Source: CAYRFQ01 sp964423615
Lineage (GTDB): Bacteria > Planctomycetota > Planctomycetia > Gemmatales > Gemmataceae
DNA length: 15,079 bases
Assembly: GCA_964423615.1 (NCBI GenBank)
Contig: CAYRFQ010000144.1
Coordinates: 1-15,079 of the forward strand
Direction: 5' to 3'
The notes beneath the pieces are model-generated. The model was not told the origin of the DNA. It saw nothing but the letters and a program-made list of their open reading frames with translations, and searched no databases. The position numbers and the translations under genes were made by a program. This document shows, in pieces, positions 8,084-15,079 of the stretch (positions are counted from its first letter, which is position 1; each line of letters starts with the position of its first letter).

Positions 8084-9103
8084 ATGAATCAGGTCCTTCG
8101 TCCCAACGCGTCTTTTCGTCGCGTCGATATCGTGATTGCTCTGGCCTCGATAGTTCTCAGCTTCTGGGCGACTGTTGGTGTTGCTGGAGACTGCCAGTGC
8201 GAACAGGGCCAGAACAAGACGACTCCCCAATCGAACAAACACGCCGTCATAGAAATCGAGGGAACCCCTCACATCACCAAGTTCGACATGAAACTCGAAC
8301 GCCCGAGACGTGTCGTGATGGATACCAAAGGCAACTTTTACATCGTCGATTCGGGAATCGGAACGGTCTACAAACGGACACCCAAGGGAAAAGTCACGAC
8401 CATCGCGAAGGACCTCGACGACCCGTCCGGAATCACCCTCGACAAGTCCGGGAATGTCTACGTTTCCACGCATGGTCAGGGAAAGGATGGTGAGGGGAAG
8501 ATTCTCAAAATAACTCCCGGAGGAATGACTTCGATTCTTATCGAAGGCCAGAAGGGCCTCAAGGGAATGGTCGTGGACAAGAAAGGCGACCTTTACGTCT
8601 GCAGTTTCGAAGGGAACCAGATTCTCAAGGTCGATGGAAAAGGGAACGTTTCCAAGTTTGTCGATCTCCCGACTCCGGCAGCTCTCATTCTGGATAAAAA
8701 CGGCAACTTCTACTCCGCGTGTTCTGCCCTGGGACTCGTTGCGAAAGTCACCCCAAAAGGCAAACGTATTTTAGTTGCGAAAGGGCTCAAGATTCCGTCT
8801 GACTTGCATTTCGATCCTGACGGACGCTTGGTCGTGTGTGAATACGGAGCCGGTCAACTTGTGACGATTGGGAAAGCAGGAAAGACCTCACTCTTCTTGA
8901 AGGTTCCAGAAGGGACGATCGGGTTTTGGCTCGATCCCGACGGGAACGTGACGACGGCCAGCTGGGACAAGGCAACCGTGACGAACCGAAAGACTGTCTA
9001 TTCCGTGCTGTGCCCGTATTCCAAGAAACTCCTGAAGATCCGCATCAAGGAGAAACCAAAGAAACGGGTGGTCGAAATCCGCCACGACATGCCCCATGAG
9101 TAG
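8084..9103 (+). CDS. Exported NHL/SMP-30-type beta-propeller protein
   Basis: This 339-residue protein has a signal peptide: basic start (FRRVD), hydrophobic core at about 15-33 (IVIALASIVLSFWATVGVAG), and likely cleavage near GVA-GD at 34-36. The rest is a run of propeller blades of about 40-45 residues, recognisable by repeats of the type PSGITLDKSGNVYVS, LKGMVVDKKGDLYVC, PAALILDKNGNFYSA, PSDLHFDPDGRLVVC and IGFWLDPDGNVTTAS. This spacing fits an NHL or SMP-30/gluconolactonase-like six-bladed propeller. The cysteines after the signal (DCQCEQG) do not fit a lipobox well. It may bind a ligand or catalyse lactone hydrolysis; I see no clear proof of the SMP-30 metal site. A PhoD-like gene follows after 51 bases, almost certainly co-transcribed. 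The C-terminus is very basic (KIRIKEKPKKRVVEIRH). Confidence 0.88.
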   Translation: MNQVLRPNASFRRVDIVIALASIVLSFWATVGVAGDCQCEQGQNKTTPQSNKHAVIEIEGTPHITKFDMKLERPRRVVMDTKGNFYIVDSGIGTVYKRTPKGKVTTIAKDLDDPSGITLDKSGNVYVSTHGQGKDGEGKILKITPGGMTSILIEGQKGLKGMVVDKKGDLYVCSFEGNQILKVDGKGNVSKFVDLPTPAALILDKNGNFYSACSALGLVAKVTPKGKRILVAKGLKIPSDLHFDPDGRLVVCEYGAGQLVTIGKAGKTSLFLKVPEGTIGFWLDPDGNVTTASWDKATVTNRKTVYSVLCPYSKKLLKIRIKEKPKKRVVEIRHDMPHE

Positions 9104-9137
9104 TTGAGGGTCGAAAACAATATGGCCCTGTAGACAC

Positions 9138-9144
9138 AAGGAGG
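9138..9144 (+). promoter_or_regulatory. Strong ribosome binding site of the PhoD-like gene
   Basis: AAGGAGG, an almost full Shine-Dalgarno sequence, lies ten bases before the ATG at 9155. It is the best ribosome site in the window and fixes the start upstream of the Tat motif. Confidence 0.7.
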
Positions 9145-9154
9145 TCCGTCGCAT

Positions 9155-10624
9155 ATGGAGTATAATTTCGCGTTCGAACTGGATAGGCTGGAGAGACGAG
9201 GCTTTTTGACGACAGCGTCGGGTCTCGCTCTCGGGAGTTCCTTGCTCGGTGTTTCTCAACAGAGCGCACTGTCCGACGAACCTCCTGCGAACCGTCAAGC
9301 CACGGGCGTTAAAGTCGGAGAGGTGACAGAAACCTCCGCCATCGTTTGGATGCGTGTCACGGCCAGCGCGAATCGCAATGAAGAAGGCGTTCTCCTTGGC
9401 CGTCGGGAAGCTCTCCCGGAGAATCGACGCATCGATCAACTTCGTGGGGCTTGTCCGGGAGCGCGGGGACGTGTTCGGTTGCGTTATGGTCTCAACCAAA
9501 ACTTCGACCGTGCTCAAAGTACCGACTGGGTCGAAGTGACGGCCCGAACGGATTATTCCCACCAATTCCGCTTGGAAAACCTGCGCGCGGACAGCACGTA
9601 TTACTACGCCGCCGAAACGTCTGGCCCGAACGGAAGGCCGATGCACGCATCGGTCCTTGGCCGATTCATGACTGGGGTGCCTGCCACATCACGACAGAAT
9701 GTCACTTTCACGGTGGTGACCGGGCAGGCCTATCGTGACCTGGACGACCGGGCAGGATTCCATATTTACCCCGCGATGCAACGGTTGAATCCTCGATTCA
9801 TCGTGCCGACTGGAGACACCGTCTACTACGACAACGACTTGGTGCTGGCGAATACGAAGGAACTGGCCAGACACCACTGGCACAGGATGTACAGTTTGCC
9901 GCGACTGTTGGAGTTTCATCGCCGAGTTCCTGGGTACTGGATGAAGGATGACCACGACCTTTATTACAATGATTGCTATCCTGGAATGAGAGTGGGGCGG
10001 ATGCGGCCGCTTACGTTCAACGACGGACTCGGACTGTTTCGTGAACAAGTTCCGATGGGTCAGAAGACGTATCGGACGATTCGGTGGGGACGATCGCTTC
10101 AGATTTGGCTGGTGGAGGGACGCGACTTCCGTTCCGCGAATACTGCTCCCGATGGTCCCAACAAAACGATCTGGGGAGCCGAACAAAAGGCGTGGCTCAA
10201 AAGGACTTTATTGGCCAGCAACGCCAAGTTCAAGGTGTTGATTAGTCCAACACCTATCGTCGGACCGGATCGAGGGAACAAACGCGATAACCACGCCAAT
10301 CGAGCCTTCCTAACGGAAGGCAACGAGATCCGTGCTTGGTTCCAGGACAATTTACCCGAGCGTTTTGTGATCTTATGTGGAGACCGGCACTGGCAATACC
10401 ACTCGATCCATCCAGAAACGTTCGTTCATGAGTTTTCGTGTGGCCCAGCCAGCGACCGGCACGCCGGTGGTTCACCTGGGCGCGAGAGATGTTACCACCG
10501 ATTCCATCGCGTTGGGGGCGGATTCCTGTCGGCGTCCACAGTCCAGCGAGGCGCCGACGACCATTTGATTCTCAAGTTTCACAACGTCCAGGGACGGACC
10601 GTGTACCAGTACCAGATTCAGTAA
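9155..10624 (+). CDS. PhoD-like alkaline phosphatase family protein with Tat signal
   Basis: This 489-residue protein starts with a twin-arginine signal (ERRGFLTTASGLALGSSLLG, RR at 14-15), as expected for PhoD-type enzymes, which fold with metals before export. A beta-sandwich domain of the PhoD N-terminal type spans about 50-173 (VGEVTETSAIVWMR, FRLENLRADSTYYYA). The metallophosphoesterase domain follows, with PTGDTVYYDND (218-228), WMKDDHDLYYND (262-273), EGRDFRS (321-327), WLKRTLLASNAKFKVLISPTPI, and CGDRHWQYHS (408-417). These fit a phosphodiesterase or phosphatase using a dinuclear metal centre. One oddity: the position where PhoD enzymes have Ser-Cys-Gln with a metal-binding Cys reads Thr-Gly-Gln here (about 189-191). 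Substrate unknown; phosphate esters or phospholipid/teichoic-like polymers are family options. It lies 51 bases after the propeller gene. Confidence 0.9.
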   Translation: MEYNFAFELDRLERRGFLTTASGLALGSSLLGVSQQSALSDEPPANRQATGVKVGEVTETSAIVWMRVTASANRNEEGVLLGRREALPENRRIDQLRGACPGARGRVRLRYGLNQNFDRAQSTDWVEVTARTDYSHQFRLENLRADSTYYYAAETSGPNGRPMHASVLGRFMTGVPATSRQNVTFTVVTGQAYRDLDDRAGFHIYPAMQRLNPRFIVPTGDTVYYDNDLVLANTKELARHHWHRMYSLPRLLEFHRRVPGYWMKDDHDLYYNDCYPGMRVGRMRPLTFNDGLGLFREQVPMGQKTYRTIRWGRSLQIWLVEGRDFRSANTAPDGPNKTIWGAEQKAWLKRTLLASNAKFKVLISPTPIVGPDRGNKRDNHANRAFLTEGNEIRAWFQDNLPERFVILCGDRHWQYHSIHPETFVHEFSCGPASDRHAGGSPGRERCYHRFHRVGGGFLSASTVQRGADDHLILKFHNVQGRTVYQYQIQ

Positions 10625-10839
10625 GATGTCTGCTTTTTGTCGTAAGATTAGGTTTCCGACATTTCGACCAAGACGAGGGATCGACCGAAGTTCAGCTATT
10701 GCATTTGGCCAAACGTTATCCCAACACCCAACCGATGGGATGGACATTCGCCTAAAACGCTCCTGAGCGACTCGCGAGGAAGAATTTCAGCCCGTATGCA
10801 TTGAACGGAAAACGCTTCGCGTAAAATTTTTTGATTTGT

Positions 10840-10845
10840 GGAGAG
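10840..10845 (+). promoter_or_regulatory. Ribosome binding site deciding the two-helix protein start
   Basis: GGAGAG lies six bases before the ATG at 10852. An in-frame TTG at 10831 would start upstream of this site and is unlikely. Confidence 0.55.
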
Positions 10846-10851
10846 ACCAAG

Positions 10852-12039
10852 ATGGCAAGAACTACAGGACGAACAGGGTCAGGACCAGAACTTTCCGTGC
10901 TATACCCCAAGAGGATGCGTCCCAATCGGACATACAAGGTCGAAGCCTCATGGGCGAAAGCGAGGGAGGAAGCGAGCGTTCCGAAGAACACCCCTCCTTT
11001 CGTTCTTCGGCTCGTCATGGGTGGTGCTCAAGTGGTACCGTTCGAGCGAACCATTGATCCAAGCGATCCCAAGGCGAAGGCATCGTTCTTCGTGACTCCC
11101 ATCAATCGTGGTTGGGTGAAAGGCTCGCGGCTGGAAATCATCCAAAACGGCAAGAAGGTCGACGAAGTTTCGTTGTCGGCCAAGACCGTCACATTGCGGA
11201 CTACCTGGGTCTTTCTCCTCCTGGCGTTTTTCCTCCCGTGGTGGTTAATCAACGTTGTCCAACAGTGGGATGATCCGAAAATCGCAGTTCAAGGACAACA
11301 AAGAATTGTCAAACCGTGGGAAGCGACCCTTTACAACATCAAGGAGCACACTGGTTTTGATGTTGCCGACAAGGACTTCCGTCAAGATACAGCCGAGTTT
11401 GTGAGCAAGTATACTTTCGGTGGTATTTATGCTCCGTCACGAGAAGATCGCAAGAAGTACCAAGAAACTGTTGATAAAATCGCCAATGATGCGGCTGAGA
11501 AACTGGAACAAGGGCCTCTTGAACTTCCCGAGGACCCTGATCTCGGCAAAGGGTGGACGACTCTTAGTGTCTCTGATTTTCCTGCAACGTTTGACGTCCT
11601 TTACGATATCCTCCACACCGACAGCATACCTCTGGCCAAGAAAATTAAACGAGAGCCCGACGAATCGGCACCAGAGGCTGATCCAGAACAAGGCCAAGAA
11701 CCAGCCGATCCAGGACAGAATCCTGGCGAGAAAAAACCAAAGAATCGGACTCTGAAAGCAGCGGGCGTGGGCGTAGGTTTAGGCATTAGGCAGAAGGCAA
11801 AGGGTGCCACTAAAAGGCCTGCTCGAAAAGGTGCTCAACAGCAGGAAGCCATCGTGTTTCCAGATGCCAACCAAAAGAAACAGGAGGGACCAAAGAAACT
11901 CGATTCGGGCACCACGAGGTTGTACCTGCCGTTCTGGTCGTGCGTCGTGTCTTTGGCTTTTGCCCTGCTCTTTTGTTTCTTGGCTCGAGTACGGTTCCGC
12001 CGTCGCAAGAGTGCACCACTACCGTTGGCAACGGCTTAG
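10852..12039 (+). CDS. Unrecognised membrane protein with two transmembrane helices
   Basis: I do not recognise this 395-residue protein. Residues about 10-112 look like a beta-sandwich (SVLYPKRMRPNRTYKVEASW, FVLRLVMGGAQVVPFER, RGWVKGSRLEIIQNGKKVDEVSL). A first membrane helix lies at about 117-136 (WVFLLLAFFLPWWLINVV). A mixed region of about 135 residues follows. It leads into a low-complexity Glu/Pro/Gln then Lys/Gly/Gln-rich linker (about 271-348). A second helix lies at about 357-379, followed by the basic tail RVRFRRRKS. There is no signal peptide. By the positive-inside rule the N-terminal domain and tail would be cytoplasmic and the middle outside (inference). The gene is 227 bases after the PhoD-like gene without a clear terminator between, so operon membership is open. 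It ends before the convergent repeat region. Length, ribosome site and coherent domain pattern make it a real gene. Confidence 0.85.
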   Translation: MARTTGRTGSGPELSVLYPKRMRPNRTYKVEASWAKAREEASVPKNTPPFVLRLVMGGAQVVPFERTIDPSDPKAKASFFVTPINRGWVKGSRLEIIQNGKKVDEVSLSAKTVTLRTTWVFLLLAFFLPWWLINVVQQWDDPKIAVQGQQRIVKPWEATLYNIKEHTGFDVADKDFRQDTAEFVSKYTFGGIYAPSREDRKKYQETVDKIANDAAEKLEQGPLELPEDPDLGKGWTTLSVSDFPATFDVLYDILHTDSIPLAKKIKREPDESAPEADPEQGQEPADPGQNPGEKKPKNRTLKAAGVGVGLGIRQKAKGATKRPARKGAQQQEAIVFPDANQKKQEGPKKLDSGTTRLYLPFWSCVVSLAFALLFCFLARVRFRRRKSAPLPLATA

Positions 12040-12119
12040 AGCAGTTAACGTTCGTGCTGGGTACAGGCTCGGAGTACGACAAGCGTGTACTTGATCCAAG
12101 ATGAACCGCTCTACGAGTC

Positions 12120-12201
12120 GTGTTTGTATTGGGTCTTTGAGTTCCGTGGGTTTCCACCCACAGCTAGGATCTCCCGCCCCTTCGGGGCTTAGAAACCAAA
12201 A
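12120..12201 (+). repeat. Dispersed repeat, copy B
   Basis: This is the better preserved copy of the element at 2079-2159. It contains two hairpins: GTGGGT (12146-12151) with ACCCAC (12156-12161) around TTCC, and GCCCC (12176-12180) with GGGGC (12184-12188) around TTC. The second corresponds to GCTCC/GGAGC in copy A, a two-sided change that keeps the pairing. It runs into the inverted repeat at 12203-12245. Confidence 0.75.
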
Positions 12202-12202
12202 C

Positions 12203-12245
12203 ACCACAGACACCACGGAAAAAAGTCATCCGTGGTGTCTGTGGT
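12203..12245. repeat. Perfect 17-bp inverted repeat, possible bidirectional terminator
   Basis: Positions 12203-12219 (ACCACAGACACCACGGA) are the exact reverse complement of 12229-12245, with a 9-base A-rich loop. The left arm is preceded by AAAAC and the right arm is followed by a mixed TTACTCTTTTACT stretch, so there is only a poor T run. Its place between convergent genes, about 165 bases after one stop and 100 from the other, fits a shared terminator. Confidence 0.75.
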
Positions 12246-12347
12246 TACTCTTTTACTCCATCTCTTCGCTTGAAGTCACTTTCTGCTGCCTCTCATCGGT
12301 CTGACCCCTTGATGATTCCGACTCAACGGGGGATTCCGCCATCTTGC

Positions 12348-14885
12348 CTACTTTTTAGCGAACATCGGATGATTTTGGTTTCCACCCGACAACGTGTAGG
12401 CCATCAGGTCCAGGATTTCATCGCGAGTGAGCGTGTTGAGCAGGTCGGCAGGCATCATCGAAGTCGGTGAAGGAAGCATGGCTCGGACGTCACTTCGATT
12501 GATGTTGGCCAATCCATTGGGGTCGAGCATATTGGTCATGACTCGAAGGTTGTTGCCGCTGAGGTTCACAATTCGACCGGTAACAATCTTCCCGTTCTTC
12601 AAGGCGATGGCGACGGTTTCGTACTGGTCGCTGATGGTCTTATTTGGCTCGATGATCGATTCGAGCAAATCTTTCGGGCTGAATCGGCCACCCACGGCGG
12701 TCAAGTCCGGGCCCGTCGAACCGCCTTCGTTGTTGAAGCGGTGGCAAGCGAAACAGTTGGCCGCGGCGAACATTTTTCGCCCTCGTTGGAAGTTGCGGTT
12801 CTGGAGACCTTCGGTGAGGTCGTTGGCGAGATCGCTCACTTTCCAGTCGCGGACGAATTTTCGATTTGTAACGAGTTCTACCTTTTTCTGCACGGGTGTT
12901 GCGTTCAAGATGGGACGCAAGGCGACTTTTTGTGCTTTCGTCAAGTTCTTGACGGCATCTCGTTTGATGTTTCGGACAAAACCCTGGAAGCTGTTGCCGC
13001 CCTTGTAGTTGGCAGCCTTCACGAACCAACGGAAATAGTCTTTGCGCAGGTCCGTCGTCCACCCGGCCTTGAGGTGCCTCAACGTCAATGCGTACTGCAT
13101 CTCCTCTTCTTGGGTGAGGGCGTTGGCGATTAACTTCAGCGTCTTCTTGGCCGTGTTGGGGGCTTGCAGAAAGACGAGCATCTTGCAAAGTTCATCGTCC
13201 ATTTCGCGATCGTTCGACGGATAGTGTGGGTCTAATTTGGCGATCAGTTTACTCTTGACATCTTGGGTCGCATCACCCATGCGAGTGAACGCCAGGCTAT
13301 AGGTTCGCAACAACGAGAACTTTTGGAAACGGGTCAGTTGCTCCCACGCTAGGCGGTCGAGGGCATTCAGGAGTTGCGACCTGTCAGACTGCTGACCTGT
13401 TCGGGTCAGTGCCAGGGCTGCCGTCAAGAGGGCTTGTGGATTCTTTTCCGCGAAGACCTTCTTCTTCCAGATTCTGGGATTCTGGTGTTCGATGGCGGTC
13501 CGAGCGGCGTAGCGAATGAATCGGTCTTCGTGGCCGAGGTACGGCCAGGCGACGTGAACGGCTCGGGGATCGGTCTTTCCGTGGAAGGATTCGAGTCGGT
13601 GGCGGATGGTTCGCAGTTTCGATTCCTTCGTGGCCTTTTTGGCGACCTGCGCCGGAGCAGTCGATTCGTTTCCAACGTACGTCACGCGGTACAACGCCGA
13701 CTGGGTTCGTCGGCCTCCGGTAGTGAAGTACATCGCACCGTCCTTGGGGTTGACGACGATGTCCGTCAGGGGTAATGGCGTGCCTGTGATGAACTCCTCC
13801 TTCTCGCCGACGTAGGTCGAACCAGACGGAGTCATGTGGATGGCGTAGAGTTTTCCGTAACTCCAATCGCAAACGTAGAACGCGTTTTGGTACTTCGCGG
13901 GGAATTTGGCGCCGTATCCGAATACCACACCGGTCGGGGAGCCCGGACCAATGTTCACGACCGGCGGCAAGTTGTCTGGGTAGTAGGTCGGGAACTTAGT
14001 AGTGCCTCGACGCCATCCGAACTCGGCACCGCTGACGCAGTGACAGACCCTTGTCGGACGATACCAAGGTGTGCTCATGTCCCATTCCATGTCCGAGTCG
14101 TAAGTGAACAATTCCCCGTCGGCGTTGAACGCAATGTCGTATTCGTTGCGGAATCCGTGGCAAAAGAGAGTCCAGTTTTTGCCGTCGGGATCGATGCGAG
14201 CAATCCAACCACCAGGAGCGGTCCGTGTAACGGCGTGACCACTGGCGTCGAAGAGCCCAGGCATCAAGTTGTCTTCAGCCCAAACTTTGGGTGACAACGT
14301 CTTGTCAAAAGCTGTCGGTTCCGTGTGGTTTCCAGCGACGATGTAAAGCGATTTTTTGTCCGGAGCGAGAATAATGGCGTGGGGACCGTGTTCACCACGA
14401 CCATTCAATCGACGAAGTTGTTCGACAGTGTCGAGCTCGTCGTCTCCATCAGTATCTTTGACGCGGTAGAGGCCAGTCGGTTGTGAACCACGGGCTTGAT
14501 TGACCACGACGTAGAGGCTGTCGAAGGCCCAAAGCAAACCGTGGGCAAAACCCATTTTCACCGGAATGGGGTCGACCTGTGTCGTTTTAGTTCCGTTGAT
14601 ACCTTGCGGAGTCACGCGGTAGAGTTTGCCATACTGGTCGGAAACGATGAGTCGTCCTTTTGGATCGACGGTCATACTCACCCAGGATCCTTGCGTTCTG
14701 GGTGGGACGGAATACAGTTTCTCGACCTTAAAACCATTTTTGGGATGGAGTTTGTTGTAGAGATTAATGTTTGGTTGTTTCTGGTCGCCACCTTTCTGGG
14801 CTCCGGCGGGATTCGAACCCGCTAACAGGAACGGAAGAAAAGCGACGAACGGTACAACAACGAAAAGGCGCAATAGCCTGTTCAC
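12348..14885 (-). CDS. Secreted propeller, helical-repeat and PVC-type haem-c protein
   Basis: This 845-residue protein begins with a signal peptide (hydrophobic core about 6-22, likely cleavage near AGA-QK at 27-31). Residues about 50-400 form a sorbosone/glucose-dehydrogenase-like beta-propeller typical of planctomycetes (FAHGLLWAFDSLYVV, GEHGPHAIILAPD, NLMPGLFDASGH, GFRNEYDIAFNADGELFTYDSDMEWD, CVSGAEFGWRRG). A helical, HEAT-like region follows at about 430-690. The C-terminal PVC-type cytochrome c domain has CFACH at 711-715, GPDLTAVGGRF, ESIIEPNKTISDQY, and SMMP at about 809-812, where a Met could be the sixth haem ligand. The start is a GTG with AAGGAG seven bases upstream (14893-14898). 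It probably oxidises an organic substrate, perhaps a sugar, in the periplasm and passes electrons to its haem; substrate and cofactor are unproven. Apparently monocistronic within the window. Confidence 0.93.
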   Translation of the reverse strand: MNRLLRLFVVVPFVAFLPFLLAGSNPAGAQKGGDQKQPNINLYNKLHPKNGFKVEKLYSVPPRTQGSWVSMTVDPKGRLIVSDQYGKLYRVTPQGINGTKTTQVDPIPVKMGFAHGLLWAFDSLYVVVNQARGSQPTGLYRVKDTDGDDELDTVEQLRRLNGRGEHGPHAIILAPDKKSLYIVAGNHTEPTAFDKTLSPKVWAEDNLMPGLFDASGHAVTRTAPGGWIARIDPDGKNWTLFCHGFRNEYDIAFNADGELFTYDSDMEWDMSTPWYRPTRVCHCVSGAEFGWRRGTTKFPTYYPDNLPPVVNIGPGSPTGVVFGYGAKFPAKYQNAFYVCDWSYGKLYAIHMTPSGSTYVGEKEEFITGTPLPLTDIVVNPKDGAMYFTTGGRRTQSALYRVTYVGNESTAPAQVAKKATKESKLRTIRHRLESFHGKTDPRAVHVAWPYLGHEDRFIRYAARTAIEHQNPRIWKKKVFAEKNPQALLTAALALTRTGQQSDRSQLLNALDRLAWEQLTRFQKFSLLRTYSLAFTRMGDATQDVKSKLIAKLDPHYPSNDREMDDELCKMLVFLQAPNTAKKTLKLIANALTQEEEMQYALTLRHLKAGWTTDLRKDYFRWFVKAANYKGGNSFQGFVRNIKRDAVKNLTKAQKVALRPILNATPVQKKVELVTNRKFVRDWKVSDLANDLTEGLQNRNFQRGRKMFAAANCFACHRFNNEGGSTGPDLTAVGGRFSPKDLLESIIEPNKTISDQYETVAIALKNGKIVTGRIVNLSGNNLRVMTNMLDPNGLANINRSDVRAMLPSPTSMMPADLLNTLTRDEILDLMAYTLSGGNQNHPMFAKK

Positions 14886-14892
14886 GGAAAGT

Positions 14893-14898
14893 CTCCTT
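14893..14898 (-). promoter_or_regulatory. Ribosome binding site for a GTG start
   Basis: AAGGAG on the minus strand lies seven bases before the GTG at 14885 and supports that unusual start codon over later ATGs, which would remove the signal peptide. Confidence 0.65.
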
Positions 14899-14972
14899 GT
14901 CGTTGAGAATTATCAATGACGGGGTGAAAAAAGCATGGTGGAGCGAGCCACTCGCAGTGGCGTGGATATTTC

Positions 14973-15002
14973 ATTGTAAACACGCCAAGCCAAAGCTGCC
15001 AT
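14973..15002 (-). promoter_or_regulatory. Possible promoter of the propeller/cytochrome gene
   Basis: On the minus strand ATGGCA (14997-15002) and TACAAT (14973-14978) are 18 bases apart, matching four and five of six bases of the sigma-70-type consensus. The leader would be about 80 bases and includes a 6-bp hairpin at 14947-14961 (GCCACT, loop CGC, AGTGGC). Planctomycete promoters are poorly known, so this is tentative. Confidence 0.3.
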
Positions 15003-15079
15003 TGGTATTCTTGGGCCGGGTGCTCCGGGTGCATCGCCCCCTTTGCACGGCAAATCGAATTTGTTACATTTTATGTAGA

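Larger units (their letters stand above)
12040..12347. other. Convergent intergenic region
   Basis: This gap lies between the two-helix protein gene (plus) and the propeller/cytochrome gene (minus). It holds repeat copy B (12120-12201) followed directly by a perfect inverted repeat (12203-12245). The remaining 100 bases up to 12347 show no feature I can name. The open frame at 12101-12304 is built from the repeat and is not a convincing gene. Confidence 0.7.

Noticed and set aside
8192..8203. Possible lipoprotein cysteine after the propeller signal peptide (VAGDC).
   Set aside because: An Asp stands between the Gly and the Cys, so the lipobox pattern is broken; cleavage by ordinary signal peptidase is more likely.
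10812..10831. Small hairpin (ACGC, TTC, GCGT) followed by a run of T before the two-helix gene.
   Set aside because: A four-pair stem is too weak for a terminator and the T run is preceded by four A residues; I could not use it to separate the two genes.
12101..12304. Open frame of 67 codons sharing a GSLxSVxFHPxL peptide with the frame at 2009-2269.
   Set aside because: The shared peptide comes from the repeat being read in the same frame in both places. Base changes follow hairpin pairing rather than codons, so it is repeat sequence that can be mistaken for a protein family.
14806..14822. On the minus strand a perfect tRNA T-arm look-alike: GCGGG, loop TTCGAAT, CCCGC.
   Set aside because: It lies in the signal-peptide region of the propeller/cytochrome gene and codes AGSNPA. 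No matching acceptor, D-arm or anticodon arm is found upstream, and no CCA stands at the right distance. A tRNA or tRNA-derived attachment site is not supported.

Overview
The window looks like a chromosomal segment of a planctomycete (or a close PVC-group relative). The evidence is the gene content. It has an adjacent pair made of a cytochrome-type DUF1549/DUF1553 protein (PSCyt1/PSCyt2/PSD1 architecture) and a Tat-exported DUF1501 protein. It also has a long secreted protein joining a sorbosone-dehydrogenase-like beta-propeller, a helical repeat region and a C-terminal PVC-type haem-c domain. These families are heavily expanded in Planctomycetes. Most genes encode exported proteins. I see no rRNA, tRNA, CRISPR, transposase or phage gene.

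Layout. (1) Positions 1-1950, plus strand: a nearly complete spoVR whose first few codons lie outside the window, overlapped by a 158-residue protein I do not recognise. A strong hairpin terminator follows at 1981-2010. (2) Positions 1951-2280: a convergent gap with copy A of a dispersed repeat. (3) Positions 2281-6838, minus strand: a two-gene operon, the DUF1549/DUF1553 cytochrome-type protein followed by DUF1501, with the ribosome site of the second gene overlapping the stop of the first. (4) Positions 6839-7268: a divergent gap of about 430 bases, carrying a 35-base near-copy of the sequence over the DUF1501 stop codon. (5) Positions 7269-12039, plus strand: a HAD phosphatase, an exported NHL/SMP-30-type propeller, a Tat-exported PhoD-like phosphoesterase, and an unrecognised protein with two membrane helices. 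(6) Positions 12040-12347: a second convergent gap with repeat copy B and a perfect 17-bp inverted repeat. (7) Positions 12348-14885, minus strand: the propeller/cytochrome c protein, with a possible promoter upstream.

How the parts may work together. SpoVR and its overlapping neighbour are very probably co-translated. The cytochrome-type/DUF1501 pair is a standard planctomycete module of unknown biochemistry, often suspected to act on polysaccharides; here the larger protein carries a carbohydrate-binding-like insert, which fits that idea. The propeller and PhoD-like genes are 51 bases apart and both exported, so they may act together outside the cytoplasm.

The least explained signals are the dispersed repeat, whose two copies both sit in convergent gaps and keep a hairpin through a compensatory base-pair change, the 35-base repeat, and the two unrecognised proteins. 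I see no clear defence, secretion or biosynthetic system.
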